The notes under the pieces: model-generated
Database searches by the model: none
Seen by the model: the letters and a program-made list of their open reading frames with translations, nothing else
Told to the model about the DNA's origin: nothing
Assembly (NCBI RefSeq): GCF_024347435.1
Contig: NZ_AP025480.1
Location: 1,426,001-1,490,000, forward strand
Origin: Vibrio cyclitrophicus
Lineage (GTDB): Bacteria > Pseudomonadota > Gammaproteobacteria > Enterobacterales > Vibrionaceae
Direction of reading: 5' to 3'
DNA: 64,000 bases
In this document: positions 42,421 through 51,480 of the stretch, in pieces
How the letters are laid out: each line of letters opens with the position of its first letter
How positions within the stretch are numbered: position 1 is the first letter of the stretch
Translations under genes and position numbers: made by a program

Positions 42421-44071
42421 AAACCTATTTCGATTACTGGCGGTGCTATCGAGTGGCCGCTGGGGCATTACCCTGATTTCGGCTATCTTCCCAAGCATTA
42501 TCATGATGGGTTTTGGTCTCTTCTTGGCGATTAAATATGGTTACCTACTGGAAATGTCCATTGCGATTGCGGGGAGTACTTTACTATTCTCTGTTCCTCT
42601 ATACATTTCTCGTCGCTCTTCGCACAAATCGACCTATAGCGATTCTTCTTTGAATAAAGAGAGCGACGATGAACCTCAAGTAGAATCATTGCTTAAGAAG
42701 ACAGACATCGACGATGCGCTTGTTAAAGCTTCTATTGATTGGTCTCAAAAAGAGCTGTCGATCTGGAATGAATCGAAACTTCACGTGCGGCAACAATTAA
42801 TGATCGACATAGAGTGGGGCAATCTAGACCAAACCGGTTTAGAAGTTCTTGAGTTTGTCGCCACGAAGTTTGACAAGAAATCACTCGACTTCTCTATTCC
42901 AGAAGGACTGAAGCTGTTCGAAGAGGTGAGCCGACGCTATAAGTTGGTGGTGCGAGAACATATACCAGGTATTGAATATCTCAAGGTTTCCTATATCAAA
43001 GCGGGCTACGAAGCCTATGACAAATATGGCGAGCTAGGACATAAGATCATTAAAGCTGCCATTTGGGGTAATCATCTTAAAAACCTGTATTTGAACCCCC
43101 TGAAAGTCATTTCGGATTTAGGCCGTGAACAGGCGACTTCTTCAATGACAAGAGGTGTGGTTGAGGACATGCAATATGCTGCCAAGCAAGCCTTGTTAGA
43201 TGAGGTGGCCGCTGTGGCGATTGATCTCTATAGTGGACGTTTTAGCATTGAAGATGAAGCACTAAGAGCGTCGGATGTTTCTGAAATAGATGAACAGCGC
43301 TTTGCACCAGAATTAGAGCCAGTAAGAATTGTGCTAGTAGGGCAAACAAGCTCTGGGAAATCCTCACTGATTAATGCGCTTAAGCAAGAGTTGGTAGCTG
43401 AAGTGGATGTACTGCCATCAACCGACACTTCAACCGTATACAACGCGTTTGTCGATGACAATGATGTTAGAGTTGTTGATCTTCAAGGGCTGGATGGCAA
43501 TGCCAAAACCGAAGCTCTGATGCTTAAAGAGATGACCCAAGCCGATGTTGTACTTTGGGTTCTTAAAGCCAATCAATCGGCTCGTGAACTGGATAAGCAA
43601 TTGAAGGGCAAGTTTGATGCTTTCTATGACGATCCTAAAAACATCTCACGTAAGAAGCCAATCGTTGTATCGGTTGTGAATCAGGTCGATCGATTAAAGC
43701 CTGTTGATGAGTGGCAGCCGCCTTATGATTTGGGTAATCCAACATCGCCCAAAGCGAAGATCATTGCTCAAGCACTCGAATACAACCATATATTGCTGCA
43801 GTCTGATATCGTGTTACCGCTCGCTATTGCGCCAGAAAAGACGATTTTTGGTTTAGAAGCACTCAAGCAGATGGTAATCGAAGGCATAGCTGATGCTAAT
43901 AATGTGCAAAGAAACCGCCAACGTTTGGAGGCAATGAAACGGGGAACGTCGGTTAAAGGCCAACTGAACAAAGTAGTGAACGCTGGTAAGAAGGTCACAC
44001 CAAGTGTTTTGAAAGCGGCGACACCAAAGCTCGCTGAAATGGCCATTAAGCAAGCTGTTAAGAAAAAGTAG
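42407..44071 (+). CDS. Membrane-anchored GTPase, second of an overlapping pair
   Basis: The product has 554 residues. Two N-terminal membrane helices (about 20-42 and 46-64) are followed by a long helical region (about 90-290) and a GTPase domain (about 305-490). G1 is GQTSSGKSS at 312-320, G3 is DLQGLD (a variant of DxxG), and G4 is NQVD near 425. The C-terminus is basic (KQAVKKK). The gene starts inside the last codons of the first GTPase. Large membrane-bound GTPases of this kind occur in cell-envelope and defence roles; neither is shown here. Confidence 0.83.
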   Translation: MKKIRNLFRLLAVLSSGRWGITLISAIFPSIIMMGFGLFLAIKYGYLLEMSIAIAGSTLLFSVPLYISRRSSHKSTYSDSSLNKESDDEPQVESLLKKTDIDDALVKASIDWSQKELSIWNESKLHVRQQLMIDIEWGNLDQTGLEVLEFVATKFDKKSLDFSIPEGLKLFEEVSRRYKLVVREHIPGIEYLKVSYIKAGYEAYDKYGELGHKIIKAAIWGNHLKNLYLNPLKVISDLGREQATSSMTRGVVEDMQYAAKQALLDEVAAVAIDLYSGRFSIEDEALRASDVSEIDEQRFAPELEPVRIVLVGQTSSGKSSLINALKQELVAEVDVLPSTDTSTVYNAFVDDNDVRVVDLQGLDGNAKTEALMLKEMTQADVVLWVLKANQSARELDKQLKGKFDAFYDDPKNISRKKPIVVSVVNQVDRLKPVDEWQPPYDLGNPTSPKAKIIAQALEYNHILLQSDIVLPLAIAPEKTIFGLEALKQMVIEGIADANNVQRNRQRLEAMKRGTSVKGQLNKVVNAGKKVTPSVLKAATPKLAEMAIKQAVKKK

Positions 44072-44375
44072 TCCTCGATAGTTTCTATAATGTTGTTCTG
44101 GTGAGGTTTAGTTCTCATCAGAACTTAGTGTTCTAGATCTTCGTTCTATATTAGCGAAGCATTAAATTTAAAAAATAGCTGCTATTATTAAATATCTCGT
44201 TGAACTAGTTTAATAGTCTATGAACCTCTGGTATTCGAAGTTTACATAACACGCTATCAGATTTAATTGTCATTCTAAATATTGATCACATTTATACTTA
44301 TCCAAGCTTTATTTATAAAACCATTGCACTATATTTAAATTTCGTTTCATCTTGATTTCAACGTAGGGATATATT
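44072..44375. other. Intergenic region with the tna promoter
   Basis: About 300 bases. A hairpin (GTTCTGGTGAG/CTCATCAGAAC, 44093-44126) after the GTPase gene may end that operon. The remainder is AT-rich and should hold the tnaC-tnaA promoter; a half CRP-like site TGATCACATTT lies near 44283. Confidence 0.5.
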
Positions 44376-44474
44376 GTGAACTTGTATCTGAAATGGCAAT
44401 CAACAACATGGCTGACCTTGTTAGCTTGGTATACTTTAGACCACCAGCTCTCTTTTCACCTTTCTTCAGAGTAG
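44376..44474 (+). CDS. tnaC: Tryptophanase leader peptide TnaC
   Basis: A GTG-started frame of 32 residues with a good AGGGAT ribosome site lies about 315 bases before tnaA. It has three tryptophans. The segment AWYTLD corresponds to the KWFNID of E. coli TnaC, with the essential Trp (W18) and Asp (D22) five positions apart. In the E. coli system tryptophan makes the ribosome stall at the TnaC stop and blocks Rho, letting tnaA be transcribed. The E. coli Pro just before the stop is absent here: the peptide goes on as HQLSFHLSSE after the Asp. Confidence 0.8.
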   Translation: MNLYLKWQSTTWLTLLAWYTLDHQLSFHLSSE

Positions 44475-44790
44475 TACCCTCTAGGCGTCACGCGCCAGCA
44501 GAGCCCTTGAGTTTTGCCAATCCTGTTAATTTTTTCTTTAAGAAATGTCGTAGTTTATGCGTCAGCTATTTTTGCTTTTGTGCATACAACTCTTTATCTC
44601 TAGTTAATTATTAATTGGAACCTAATCAATACGTATTGATTAAATAATCTATTTATAGCTATTAATTATTATTGTAATTATCACGAGAATGGTTGTGCGT
44701 GAAATTAAATTAATAGTGATGACTCGTGACATCTAAAAATAATGAATTTGGCTTTCTTCTTATAAGTTGAATTTGTTGAATGGGACTATT
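44475..44790 (+). promoter_or_regulatory. tna leader between tnaC and tnaA
   Basis: About 315 bases of transcribed spacer. It begins with a pyrimidine-rich stretch (CCTCTAGGCGTCACGCGCCA near 44478-44497) of the kind used for Rho loading in E. coli tna. It then becomes AT-rich. No tRNA-like or terminator hairpin was seen. Confidence 0.5.
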
Positions 44791-46260
44791 ATGGAAAACT
44801 TCAAACATCTACCAGAACCGTTTCGTATTCGCGTTGTAGAGCCAGTAAAAAGAACAACTCGCGCCTATCGTGAACAAGCCATTGTCGAAGCGGGCATGAA
44901 CCCATTTCTACTTGACAGTGACGATGTATTTATCGATTTGCTGACCGACAGTGGCACCGGTTCTATAACACAACGTATGCAAGCGGCGATGTTAATGGGC
45001 GATGAAGCCTACAGTGGCAGCCGCAGTTACTATGCGTTGGCGAATGCAGTAAAGGATATCTTCGGCTATGAGCTGACTATTCCTACACACCAAGGACGCG
45101 GTGCAGAGCAGATCTATATTCCTGTTCTTATTAAGAAGCGTGAAATGGAAAAAGGCCTCGACCGTAGCAAAATGGTCGCCTTGTCTAACTACTTTTTCGA
45201 TACCACGCAAGGTCATACTCAAGTGAATTGTTGTGTCGCGAGGAACGTTTATACCAAAGAAGCATTTGATACTTCAGTGAACGCGGATTTCAAAGGCAAC
45301 TTCGATGTTGTTAAATTGGAAGAGGCGATCTTAGAGGCGGGCGCTGCCAATGTTCCTTATATCGTGAGCACGATTACATGCAATTCGGCTGGTGGACAAC
45401 CAGTATCTATTGCCAACCTGAAAGCTGTGTATGAAATAGCTCAGAAGTACGGCATTCCTGTGATTATGGATTCTGCACGTTACGCTGAAAATGCTTATTT
45501 CATTCAGCAACGTGAAGTCGGTTATCAAGATTGGACTATCGAACAAATCACTCGTGAGTCATACAAATACGCGGATGGCTTAGCCATGTCAGCTAAGAAA
45601 GACGCGATGGTACAGATGGGTGGGTTGTTGTGCTTTAAAGACGACTCTTTCATGGATGTGTACACAGAGTGTCGAACCTTGTGTGTCGTGCAAGAGGGCT
45701 TCCCAACTTATGGTGGCTTAGAGGGTGGTGCGATGGAGCGCCTTGCGGTCGGCCTTTATGACGGCATGCGTCAAGATTGGTTGGAGTATCGCATCGGTCA
45801 GGTTCAATACTTGGTCGATGGCTTAGAAGCTATAGGCATAGTCTGCCAACAAGCGGGTGGTCATGCTGCATTTGTCGACGCAGGTAAATTGCTTCCACAC
45901 ATCCCGGCTGGTCAGTTCCCCGCACATGCTTTGGCGTGTGAACTGTACAAAGTAGCAGGCATTAGAGCTGTTGAGATTGGTTCTCTATTGCAAGGCCGTG
46001 ATCCGACTACGGGAGAACAACATCCGTGTCCTGCTGAGTTATTGCGTCTGACAATTCCTAGAGCGACCTACACGCAAACTCATATGGACTTCATCATCGA
46101 AGCGTTTGAAAAAGTGAAAGAGAATGCAGGGCAAGTTAAGGGGCTTGATTTTACTTATGAGCCACCAGTGTTAAGGCACTTTACTGCCCGCCTAAAAGAG
46201 GTTGAAACAAATACTAAACAATCTATAAAAAATAGTAAGCTAGAGCTCGAAGAAGCTTAG
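44791..46260 (+). CDS. tnaA: Tryptophanase
   Basis: The product has 489 residues; the start is the ATG of [20 protein letters not shown], the normal TnaA N-terminus. The PLP lysine lies in [14 protein letters not shown] and the family segments [20 protein letters not shown] and [14 protein letters not shown] are intact. It splits L-tryptophan into indole, pyruvate and ammonia in the cytoplasm. It is controlled through TnaC. No tnaB/mtr tryptophan permease follows; the terminator after it has been split by an insertion sequence. Confidence 0.96.
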   Translation: MENFKHLPEPFRIRVVEPVKRTTRAYREQAIVEAGMNPFLLDSDDVFIDLLTDSGTGSITQRMQAAMLMGDEAYSGSRSYYALANAVKDIFGYELTIPTHQGRGAEQIYIPVLIKKREMEKGLDRSKMVALSNYFFDTTQGHTQVNCCVARNVYTKEAFDTSVNADFKGNFDVVKLEEAILEAGAANVPYIVSTITCNSAGGQPVSIANLKAVYEIAQKYGIPVIMDSARYAENAYFIQQREVGYQDWTIEQITRESYKYADGLAMSAKKDAMVQMGGLLCFKDDSFMDVYTECRTLCVVQEGFPTYGGLEGGAMERLAVGLYDGMRQDWLEYRIGQVQYLVDGLEAIGIVCQQAGGHAAFVDAGKLLPHIPAGQFPAHALACELYKVAGIRAVEIGSLLQGRDPTTGEQHPCPAELLRLTIPRATYTQTHMDFIIEAFEKVKENAGQVKGLDFTYEPPVLRHFTARLKEVETNTKQSIKNSKLELEEA

Positions 46261-46301
46261 AAAAACGAGCGAATAGTCACCAATACAAAGGCTCCCGTGG
46301 G

Positions 46302-47804
46302 CTGTCTCTTGATCACAAGTCTGGTTAATCAAGAGACTTAGCGAGTTCATACCCTTCAAGGATGGTTTGTAACCTGAACCATCCTTGCCATAACGTCTTT
46401 ATGGAAGCGCGACCCGTTCGCTTGGTATTCTTCCAGCCACCTAACCGAGCAATACCATTGTAAGCCCATGATATATTGGGCGCTTCCTTCGGCAGCTGCT
46501 TTTTCTCCAACTTTAGCCACATTAACTTCCATGCTTTGCCTTTTAATACCTGCTCACAACTGGTCTTAGATAACTCATCGGACTCATTCATGAACCTCAA
46601 CTGGAGTAAGCGAGTCGCGATAAAAGCTAAAATGACGCTGAGCCTTTCTAAGTTATCTTTACTCTGCATTCTCAGTTGCTCAACTTCAGTCCCTTCACTT
46701 TTCCAGACTTTATGAAAATCTTCTATTAGCCAGCGCCGCTCATAATAACTGACCATTTTGAGGGCCTCTTCTTTGCTCGTTATCGGCTCCGAAGTCAGTA
46801 AGTGCCAGGCTAGCTTATCGTTATTCTCTCCTTGTTCTATACATCCCACGTAGTAAAGCGGAATGTTATCGAACTCTTTCTTGTTTGCAGGAGACTTGAG
46901 TGTCACGGGGGCATATTTAATATCTAAATGAGCCTTGCGAGCTTTGCGACCGCCTTTTTGCGGTATTTCGAGCACTTTCTCCCCGGCTGATGACAGAGTA
47001 GATGCATAGCTATAAAGACGATTATCATGCTCTTCAATACAGCGGCTTTGCATGGAACGAACGAGGAATCTTTGTTGTTGCTCTCGCTTGTAAGTGAGGT
47101 ATTCAAAGAGGTCGGCTTCTCTATCGCACACCGAAATGACATCCGACATTTTATCGCCAAGTCGCTCAGCGACATAGCGAGAGGCTTGTTCCCACTTATA
47201 ACTTTCTTTCTCTTTGTATGGTCGAGTCGCATGCTGGTGTCTTTGACCTCGCTTTTCTATATCACGAGTCCAGCGCTGTTGTTCAATTAAACCAATCACA
47301 GATTGAGTGTCGGGCGCAAAAAGTAAGGTAGAGTGTACGAACATCGCTCGATGTCGATTGCCTTGATTGGAGTGTCCGAGTTCATCTCGAATACTGCGAT
47401 GGGCGTAACTCAGAGAAGTCGTGTCTTCTAAGGCAAGAAGTGTTTGTTGCTTTAACGCTTCTTGCGCAGTGACATAAAACCCTGCCTCTGCGATATCTTC
47501 TGCTTTGATTTTCTCATTACGGATGAAGCGATAAGCCCCTTCCATTTCAGCCGGTGAGATAATGAGTTTCGAGACAGGTACGCCAGGTTGCTCGGCCAGT
47601 GAAGCTGCGAGAGCAACGAGTCTTTGAGTACGTCTTGGGTCATTAAGGTGGGCTTGACCGAACTGTTTTTGTGCCCAAAGGGTTGGCTCTATATAGGTCA
47701 TGATAATCATCCTTGTCATTGCTTAGATGATCAGATCATAGAACCTCAAAATAGTTCAAAAAAAATCCCTAAGCATAGCTTAGGGATTTGTGTATAAGAG
47801 ACAG
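46302..47804 (-). mobile_element. IS4-family IS50-type insertion sequence, copy 2 (1503 bp)
   Basis: It has the same length and ends as copy 1 but opposite orientation. The target duplication is CCCGTGGG (8 bp) at 46294-46301 and 47805-47812. The transposase translation is identical to copy 1. Confidence 0.93.
46325..47701 (-). CDS. IS4-family (IS50-type) DDE transposase, copy 2
   Basis: The product is the same 458 residues as in copy 1, with D93, D193 and E327 all intact, so both copies should be able to move. The hairpin near the other end (47761-47787) faces away from tnaA; transcription leaving tnaA enters this copy from its right end, which lacks that hairpin, so antisense read-through into the transposase is possible. 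Confidence 0.93.
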   Translation of the reverse strand: MTYIEPTLWAQKQFGQAHLNDPRRTQRLVALAASLAEQPGVPVSKLIISPAEMEGAYRFIRNEKIKAEDIAEAGFYVTAQEALKQQTLLALEDTTSLSYAHRSIRDELGHSNQGNRHRAMFVHSTLLFAPDTQSVIGLIEQQRWTRDIEKRGQRHQHATRPYKEKESYKWEQASRYVAERLGDKMSDVISVCDREADLFEYLTYKREQQQRFLVRSMQSRCIEEHDNRLYSYASTLSSAGEKVLEIPQKGGRKARKAHLDIKYAPVTLKSPANKKEFDNIPLYYVGCIEQGENNDKLAWHLLTSEPITSKEEALKMVSYYERRWLIEDFHKVWKSEGTEVEQLRMQSKDNLERLSVILAFIATRLLQLRFMNESDELSKTSCEQVLKGKAWKLMWLKLEKKQLPKEAPNISWAYNGIARLGGWKNTKRTGRASIKTLWQGWFRLQTILEGYELAKSLD

Positions 47805-47871
47805 CCCGTGGGAGCCTTTTCTTGTTGTTGAGTTACTCTTAACAAATCAACCTAAATCGCTAAGTTTATGG

Positions 47872-48744
47872 TTACTTTAATACTGAGTTAAGCGTATCAA
47901 AAAGCCACTTGTTCAATGGCGCGTCTTTTTGTGAACGACGACAACTCATGACATAGCTGACGTCGATAATGTGCTTTTCCGGTAAATCAATACTTCTACA
48001 GCCTTCGGGTACGGTGCCGTTTAGAGTCATACCAAAATAGTCGGACTTCAATACAATATCGTGGATCATTGCTGGGTGATCAGCTTCCACTTTTGGAATA
48101 ACATGAAATCCGATATTTCGAAGGCGATCGAGAATAGGGTATTTATTGTCATTCCAACCCGGCGTTTTAAATAGAATGATTGGATAGTTGGCGAGTGATT
48201 CAAAGCTTTGTGCTTTATGGTCTTCTCTCACAAAGAATACGACTTGTCCTTTTCCGATCTCCATTTGTGAAATGGACTGAGGGAGGCTGTCATCAAAGTA
48301 GTGAACAGCAATAGCTTTTTCACCGTCAATGATTCTGTTTTTGACATTGGTTCCCCACCTTACGAATGAGTAATGCGCATTGGGTGCTTCTTTAGCAAGC
48401 GTTAGGTAAAGTTTGGATCCGTAGCGCTCCCAAAAGAGCGTGTTAGCGTAGATGGTGATATCACCTCTATAAGACTCAGGGCAGAAGGCTTGGTGTTTTA
48501 TCGCTTCGACACTGCTTAGTATTTGCTCAAAATTTTCGATGTTATTTTCAATAAAAGTCGTGGGTTCAAACCCGTTTTTGGTTTGAATGAACAGTGGATC
48601 GTCGAGCTGCAACTTTAACTTTGAGAGGTTCTTGCTGATCGCCCCAGAGGTTTTTCCTAGCGAATCCGCAACCAGTCCAACATTGCGAAGTTCATACATA
48701 CGCTTGATGACGAGGATATTTTGAATATCTAGATTGATGTCCAC
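47872..48744 (-). CDS. LysR-family transcriptional regulator
   Basis: The product has 290 residues from a GTG at 48744 with GGAG five bases before it. The N-terminus then reads VDINLDIQNILVIKRMYEL, the normal LysR opening; the open frame to 48852 would add 36 residues with no homology pattern. The helix-turn-helix lies at about 18-40 (VADSLGKTSGAISKNLSKL), and the effector domain at about 90-290. The recognition helix is somewhat unusual for LysR (SGAISKNLSKL). The target is unknown; the diverging small secreted protein gene is a candidate. Confidence 0.85.
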   Translation of the reverse strand: MDINLDIQNILVIKRMYELRNVGLVADSLGKTSGAISKNLSKLKLQLDDPLFIQTKNGFEPTTFIENNIENFEQILSSVEAIKHQAFCPESYRGDITIYANTLFWERYGSKLYLTLAKEAPNAHYSFVRWGTNVKNRIIDGEKAIAVHYFDDSLPQSISQMEIGKGQVVFFVREDHKAQSFESLANYPIILFKTPGWNDNKYPILDRLRNIGFHVIPKVEADHPAMIHDIVLKSDYFGMTLNGTVPEGCRSIDLPEKHIIDVSYVMSCRRSQKDAPLNKWLFDTLNSVLK

Positions 48745-48996
48745 AGGTTCTCCAAATGATTCCTTTATAAGCAGCAATCTCTGTGCGTTAGGCGTACAGA
48801 AATCATGTGACTCTAATATCATAGTAGTAGTGAAAAACTGATAAGACAGCACAGCGTCAAAACTTCGCTAATCCCTTGATTTTCCATTTGGTAAATCTTG
48901 CTTTTCCTCGAATGGCTCATGTTCGATTGTTAAAGTTACTTCAACAAAAAACAGATACCAAACGAACAAAGAACTAAAAATACAGCGAGGTGATGT

Positions 48997-49236
48997 ATGA
49001 ACAAGTTAATCACACTTGGATTGATGGCTTTATCAATGAACACGGCTTTTGCGGCTGACGGTACTTATGCGAGTACTCTCGATGTGACGAGAATCGAAGG
49101 TAATCAAGTAAAGGTTGAGCGTGTGGAATCTGAGCCAGTACTTGAAGGAAGAAATGACGCCAATAATGGCGGAATAAAATTCCACAAGAGTGTTGATCAA
49201 GACCAAACGATCCAGCTTACAGGTCGTCGAGATTAA
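48997..49236 (+). CDS. Small secreted protein of unknown function
   Basis: The product has 79 residues: a signal peptide (MNKLITLGLMALSMNTAFA) and a mature part of about 59 residues rich in Asp, Glu, Asn and Gln. AGGTG lies before the ATG, and a terminator follows at 49267. No cysteine and no known motif. It diverges from the LysR gene, which may control it. Confidence 0.75.
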   Translation: MNKLITLGLMALSMNTAFAADGTYASTLDVTRIEGNQVKVERVESEPVLEGRNDANNGGIKFHKSVDQDQTIQLTGRRD

Positions 49237-49266
49237 CGTTAGAACTGTGCCTATTATTTTCATGAG

Positions 49267-49298
49267 AAATGCTGTGCTCTTGAGTGCAGCATTTTTTT
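49267..49298 (+). terminator. Terminator of the small secreted protein gene
   Basis: AAATGCTG pairs with CAGCATTT and is followed by seven T. Confidence 0.8.
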
Positions 49299-49448
49299 GT
49301 GTCGGGATTTTGAGTATTTTATAAACTCTAGTGGTCAGCCTTGGCATGTTGTGTCACGTGTGGCATTTTGTTTTTCTCTAACTTCACACCGTTACTCGTG
49401 CTAGTTAAGGCTAAGCGTTACAAACGAACGATTCGAAAAGGACTAGGA

Positions 49449-49766
49449 ATGACTCAAAAAGAAACAGGAATGATTCGTCATATTTTACTGATTAAGTTTA
49501 AAGAAAACGCAGAGGCTTCAGAGGTTCAAAAACTAAAGATGCTGTTTGAAGCGATGCCAAACAAGGTTGACGGGGTAACTTCAGTAGAGTGGGGGTTAAA
49601 TGATAGCCCAGAGAATAAGAACCAAGGTTATACCCATTCAGTTTTAATGACGTTTACGGATGAAAAGGGGCGTCAGAACTATCTTCCACACCCAGAACAT
49701 GATGCGCTGAAAAATGTATTTCGTCCGTTGTTAGACGACATCATCGTGTTTGATTACTCCCTATAA
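49449..49766 (+). CDS. Dabb (stress-responsive alpha/beta barrel) domain protein
   Basis: The product has 105 residues, a single Dabb domain: MIRHILLIKFKENAEASEVQ at the start, DGVTSVEWGLNDSPENKNQG in the middle and the conserved YLPHPEHDALKNVF near the end. AAGGA before the ATG at 49449 sets the start; another ATG seven codons later is possible. Such small dimeric proteins are found in stress response and polyketide cyclisation, but the function of most is unknown. Confidence 0.85.
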   Translation: MTQKETGMIRHILLIKFKENAEASEVQKLKMLFEAMPNKVDGVTSVEWGLNDSPENKNQGYTHSVLMTFTDEKGRQNYLPHPEHDALKNVFRPLLDDIIVFDYSL

Positions 49767-49813
49767 TTAGTCCTCTCTGTATGCTCTCTAAAGCCTAAAG
49801 CCTAAAGCGATAA

Positions 49814-49906
49814 AAGCGTATATACCTGAAGTTTATTTACACAAGGTATATACGCTGAGTCATCTCGAATAACGAAGCGTTAGGGCTTGTGTGGCCGAGC
49901 CCTAAA
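49814..49906. terminator. Hairpins between the Dabb gene and the convergent secreted protein
   Basis: GCGTATATACCT pairs with AGGTATATACGC (near 49817-49855), and AGGGCT pairs with AGCCCT near 49881-49904. T runs are weak, so these are only possible terminators. Confidence 0.4.
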
Positions 49907-49935
49907 CGAGAAGGCCCTAATCAAGAAAGTACCAA

Positions 49936-51156
49936 CTACTCTGTAGGAGAGATAGTCAGCGGGGCGAACGAAGCTACTGCATTTCCGCCGGCACCAGGGT
50001 GATCAACATAAGAGGTGTTTTGCATTAAGGTGTAGTACACGTCCACAAAGTCATCATCATTCACTAATACACCATCAGGAATCACATCGATAATCTTGCC
50101 TGTGATCTGAGGGATGATCGCATAACCCTGAACTTCTGGATCAGGAATCATCTTCAGTATCTCTTCTGCGGCTTGAACCAAGAGCTTTGCTAGCGCTTTA
50201 TAGTCTGTTCCATCATCGTGCTCCATTAAGATCATATCTGCAGCGCCCCAGCGGTAGCGAGGCCAGAAAATGACCGTTTGATTTGGGTAGTACGTCTGTT
50301 TGTCGTAGTCCAGATAAGGCATTTCTACTAGATCTATTTGTGGCTCTAAGCGGCTTGAATCGACCCCTGTCACAATGGCGTAGATTTCAGCTTTGCCAGA
50401 GATCCATGGTTCTTGGTCTACAGCCAAACGAATCTTTTTTAACTGAGTGGTATTCAACGGCTCAGGTTCTGACATAGCCATGGAGCGTGTAGCCTTACCA
50501 ATAAATGTTTGTGTCTTAGTGCTACGGCTTTCACTGTTGCTGCTTGTGTTTTTGGAGCCTGAATTAATTTGTGTTGTTGTACCCAGCTTCTGCATTTCAG
50601 CCTGCATTGCCATTAAGCCTGCTTTGAGCTCTTCGGCACCGTTGCTATCAACGACAAACACTGGGACGTCTGGCATTTGGTACACATCTAGTTCATGAAC
50701 CTGTCCGTACACGTCATACGCTTCAATGTATTGCCAATTCGAATCATCACCTGATGGTTCAAACGCAAATAATGGGCTTTCGCCGTTCTTCCAGGCTTCA
50801 ATCATCGCTTCATCGGCCATGCGAATTTCTAACACAGAGTCGCTGAAGTTGTTGATCCCTTTCATCTTGCGATAACCAAGGTCCGCTTTCTGCACCCTGC
50901 TTGAAAATGCAGAGTAGGGCTGAGTAGAGCTCAATTTATCGACAGGCGTGGACAAGTTCTTTTCTGAAATTTGAGCCTTTAGGGAAAGCTCAAGATCGGA
51001 ATAACGCTCGCTGATTTGTAACGCCAAAGATTGCTTTTGTGCTGAGGCGTTCTCCGAAAGAGAGCGTGAGTTTACTGTGTCGATATTGTTTGCATAGGAC
51101 TGGAAGCCAACCACTGTCGTTGCAAGCACCATACTGATAGAAATCGATGGTCTCAT
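49936..51156 (-). CDS. Secreted protein of unknown function, DUF3103-like
   Basis: The product has 406 residues with a signal peptide cleaved after SYAN. The chain has no cysteine-rich or repeat region. The C-terminal half has well-ordered segments (KAEIYAIVTGVDSSRLEPQI; YYPNQTVIFWPRYRWGAADM). The overall look recalls the Vibrio family DUF3103, a tentative memory match. AAGGATTATTT before the ATG is a good ribosome site. It is next to a secreted M4 protease on the same strand, but a 320-base gap with a terminator separates them. Confidence 0.75.
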   Translation of the reverse strand: MRPSISISMVLATTVVGFQSYANNIDTVNSRSLSENASAQKQSLALQISERYSDLELSLKAQISEKNLSTPVDKLSSTQPYSAFSSRVQKADLGYRKMKGINNFSDSVLEIRMADEAMIEAWKNGESPLFAFEPSGDDSNWQYIEAYDVYGQVHELDVYQMPDVPVFVVDSNGAEELKAGLMAMQAEMQKLGTTTQINSGSKNTSSNSESRSTKTQTFIGKATRSMAMSEPEPLNTTQLKKIRLAVDQEPWISGKAEIYAIVTGVDSSRLEPQIDLVEMPYLDYDKQTYYPNQTVIFWPRYRWGAADMILMEHDDGTDYKALAKLLVQAAEEILKMIPDPEVQGYAIIPQITGKIIDVIPDGVLVNDDDFVDVYYTLMQNTSYVDHPGAGGNAVASFAPLTISPTE

Positions 51157-51392
51157 AAATAATCCTTATTTTAATTTTTATCATTAATAGAGCATTTACC
51201 CTATAAGGATTAACCTATCAGTAACGTGAATGTGTTCAAAAGTTAGTCAGTTATTTTTGTTTCGTTGTGCAGCACAGGATCTCAATTTAAACTGTTTTTA
51301 TAAAACAATACCTAAGCAACCTAGATATTTATAAATTAATAAACGTATCAGTAAATAATTTACAATATTATTAACTACTACGGTGTTTCACG

Positions 51393-51423
51393 AAAAAACC
51401 TACTCAAAGTGAGTAGGCTTTTA
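51393..51423 (-). terminator. Terminator of the M4 metalloprotease gene
   Basis: CCTACTCA pairs with TGAGTAGG around AAG; the minus strand continues with six T. Confidence 0.8.
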
Positions 51424-51480
51424 TTTCGCGGTTAACCGTTAGTTCTTCGTTTTATAACCTGTTTAGAGGCTCGTTCTAAC

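Larger units (their letters stand above)
46286..47820. terminator. Intrinsic terminator split by the second IS copy
   Basis: Rejoining the flanks and removing one target copy gives AAAGGCTCCC, GT, GGGAGCCTTT plus T: a perfect 10-bp stem. It would have ended tnaA and the convergent LysR gene. The IS again sits on the hairpin axis. Confidence 0.85.

Noticed and set aside
44393..44614. 73-codon frame upstream of tnaA
   Set aside because: It overlaps the TnaC frame; the TnaC frame has the ribosome site and the W-x3-D core.
30412..47804. Composite transposon formed by the two IS50-type copies
   Set aside because: Each IS has its own matching target duplication, and each target is a restored terminator hairpin. 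This shows two separate insertions; a composite element would have one duplication at its outer ends.
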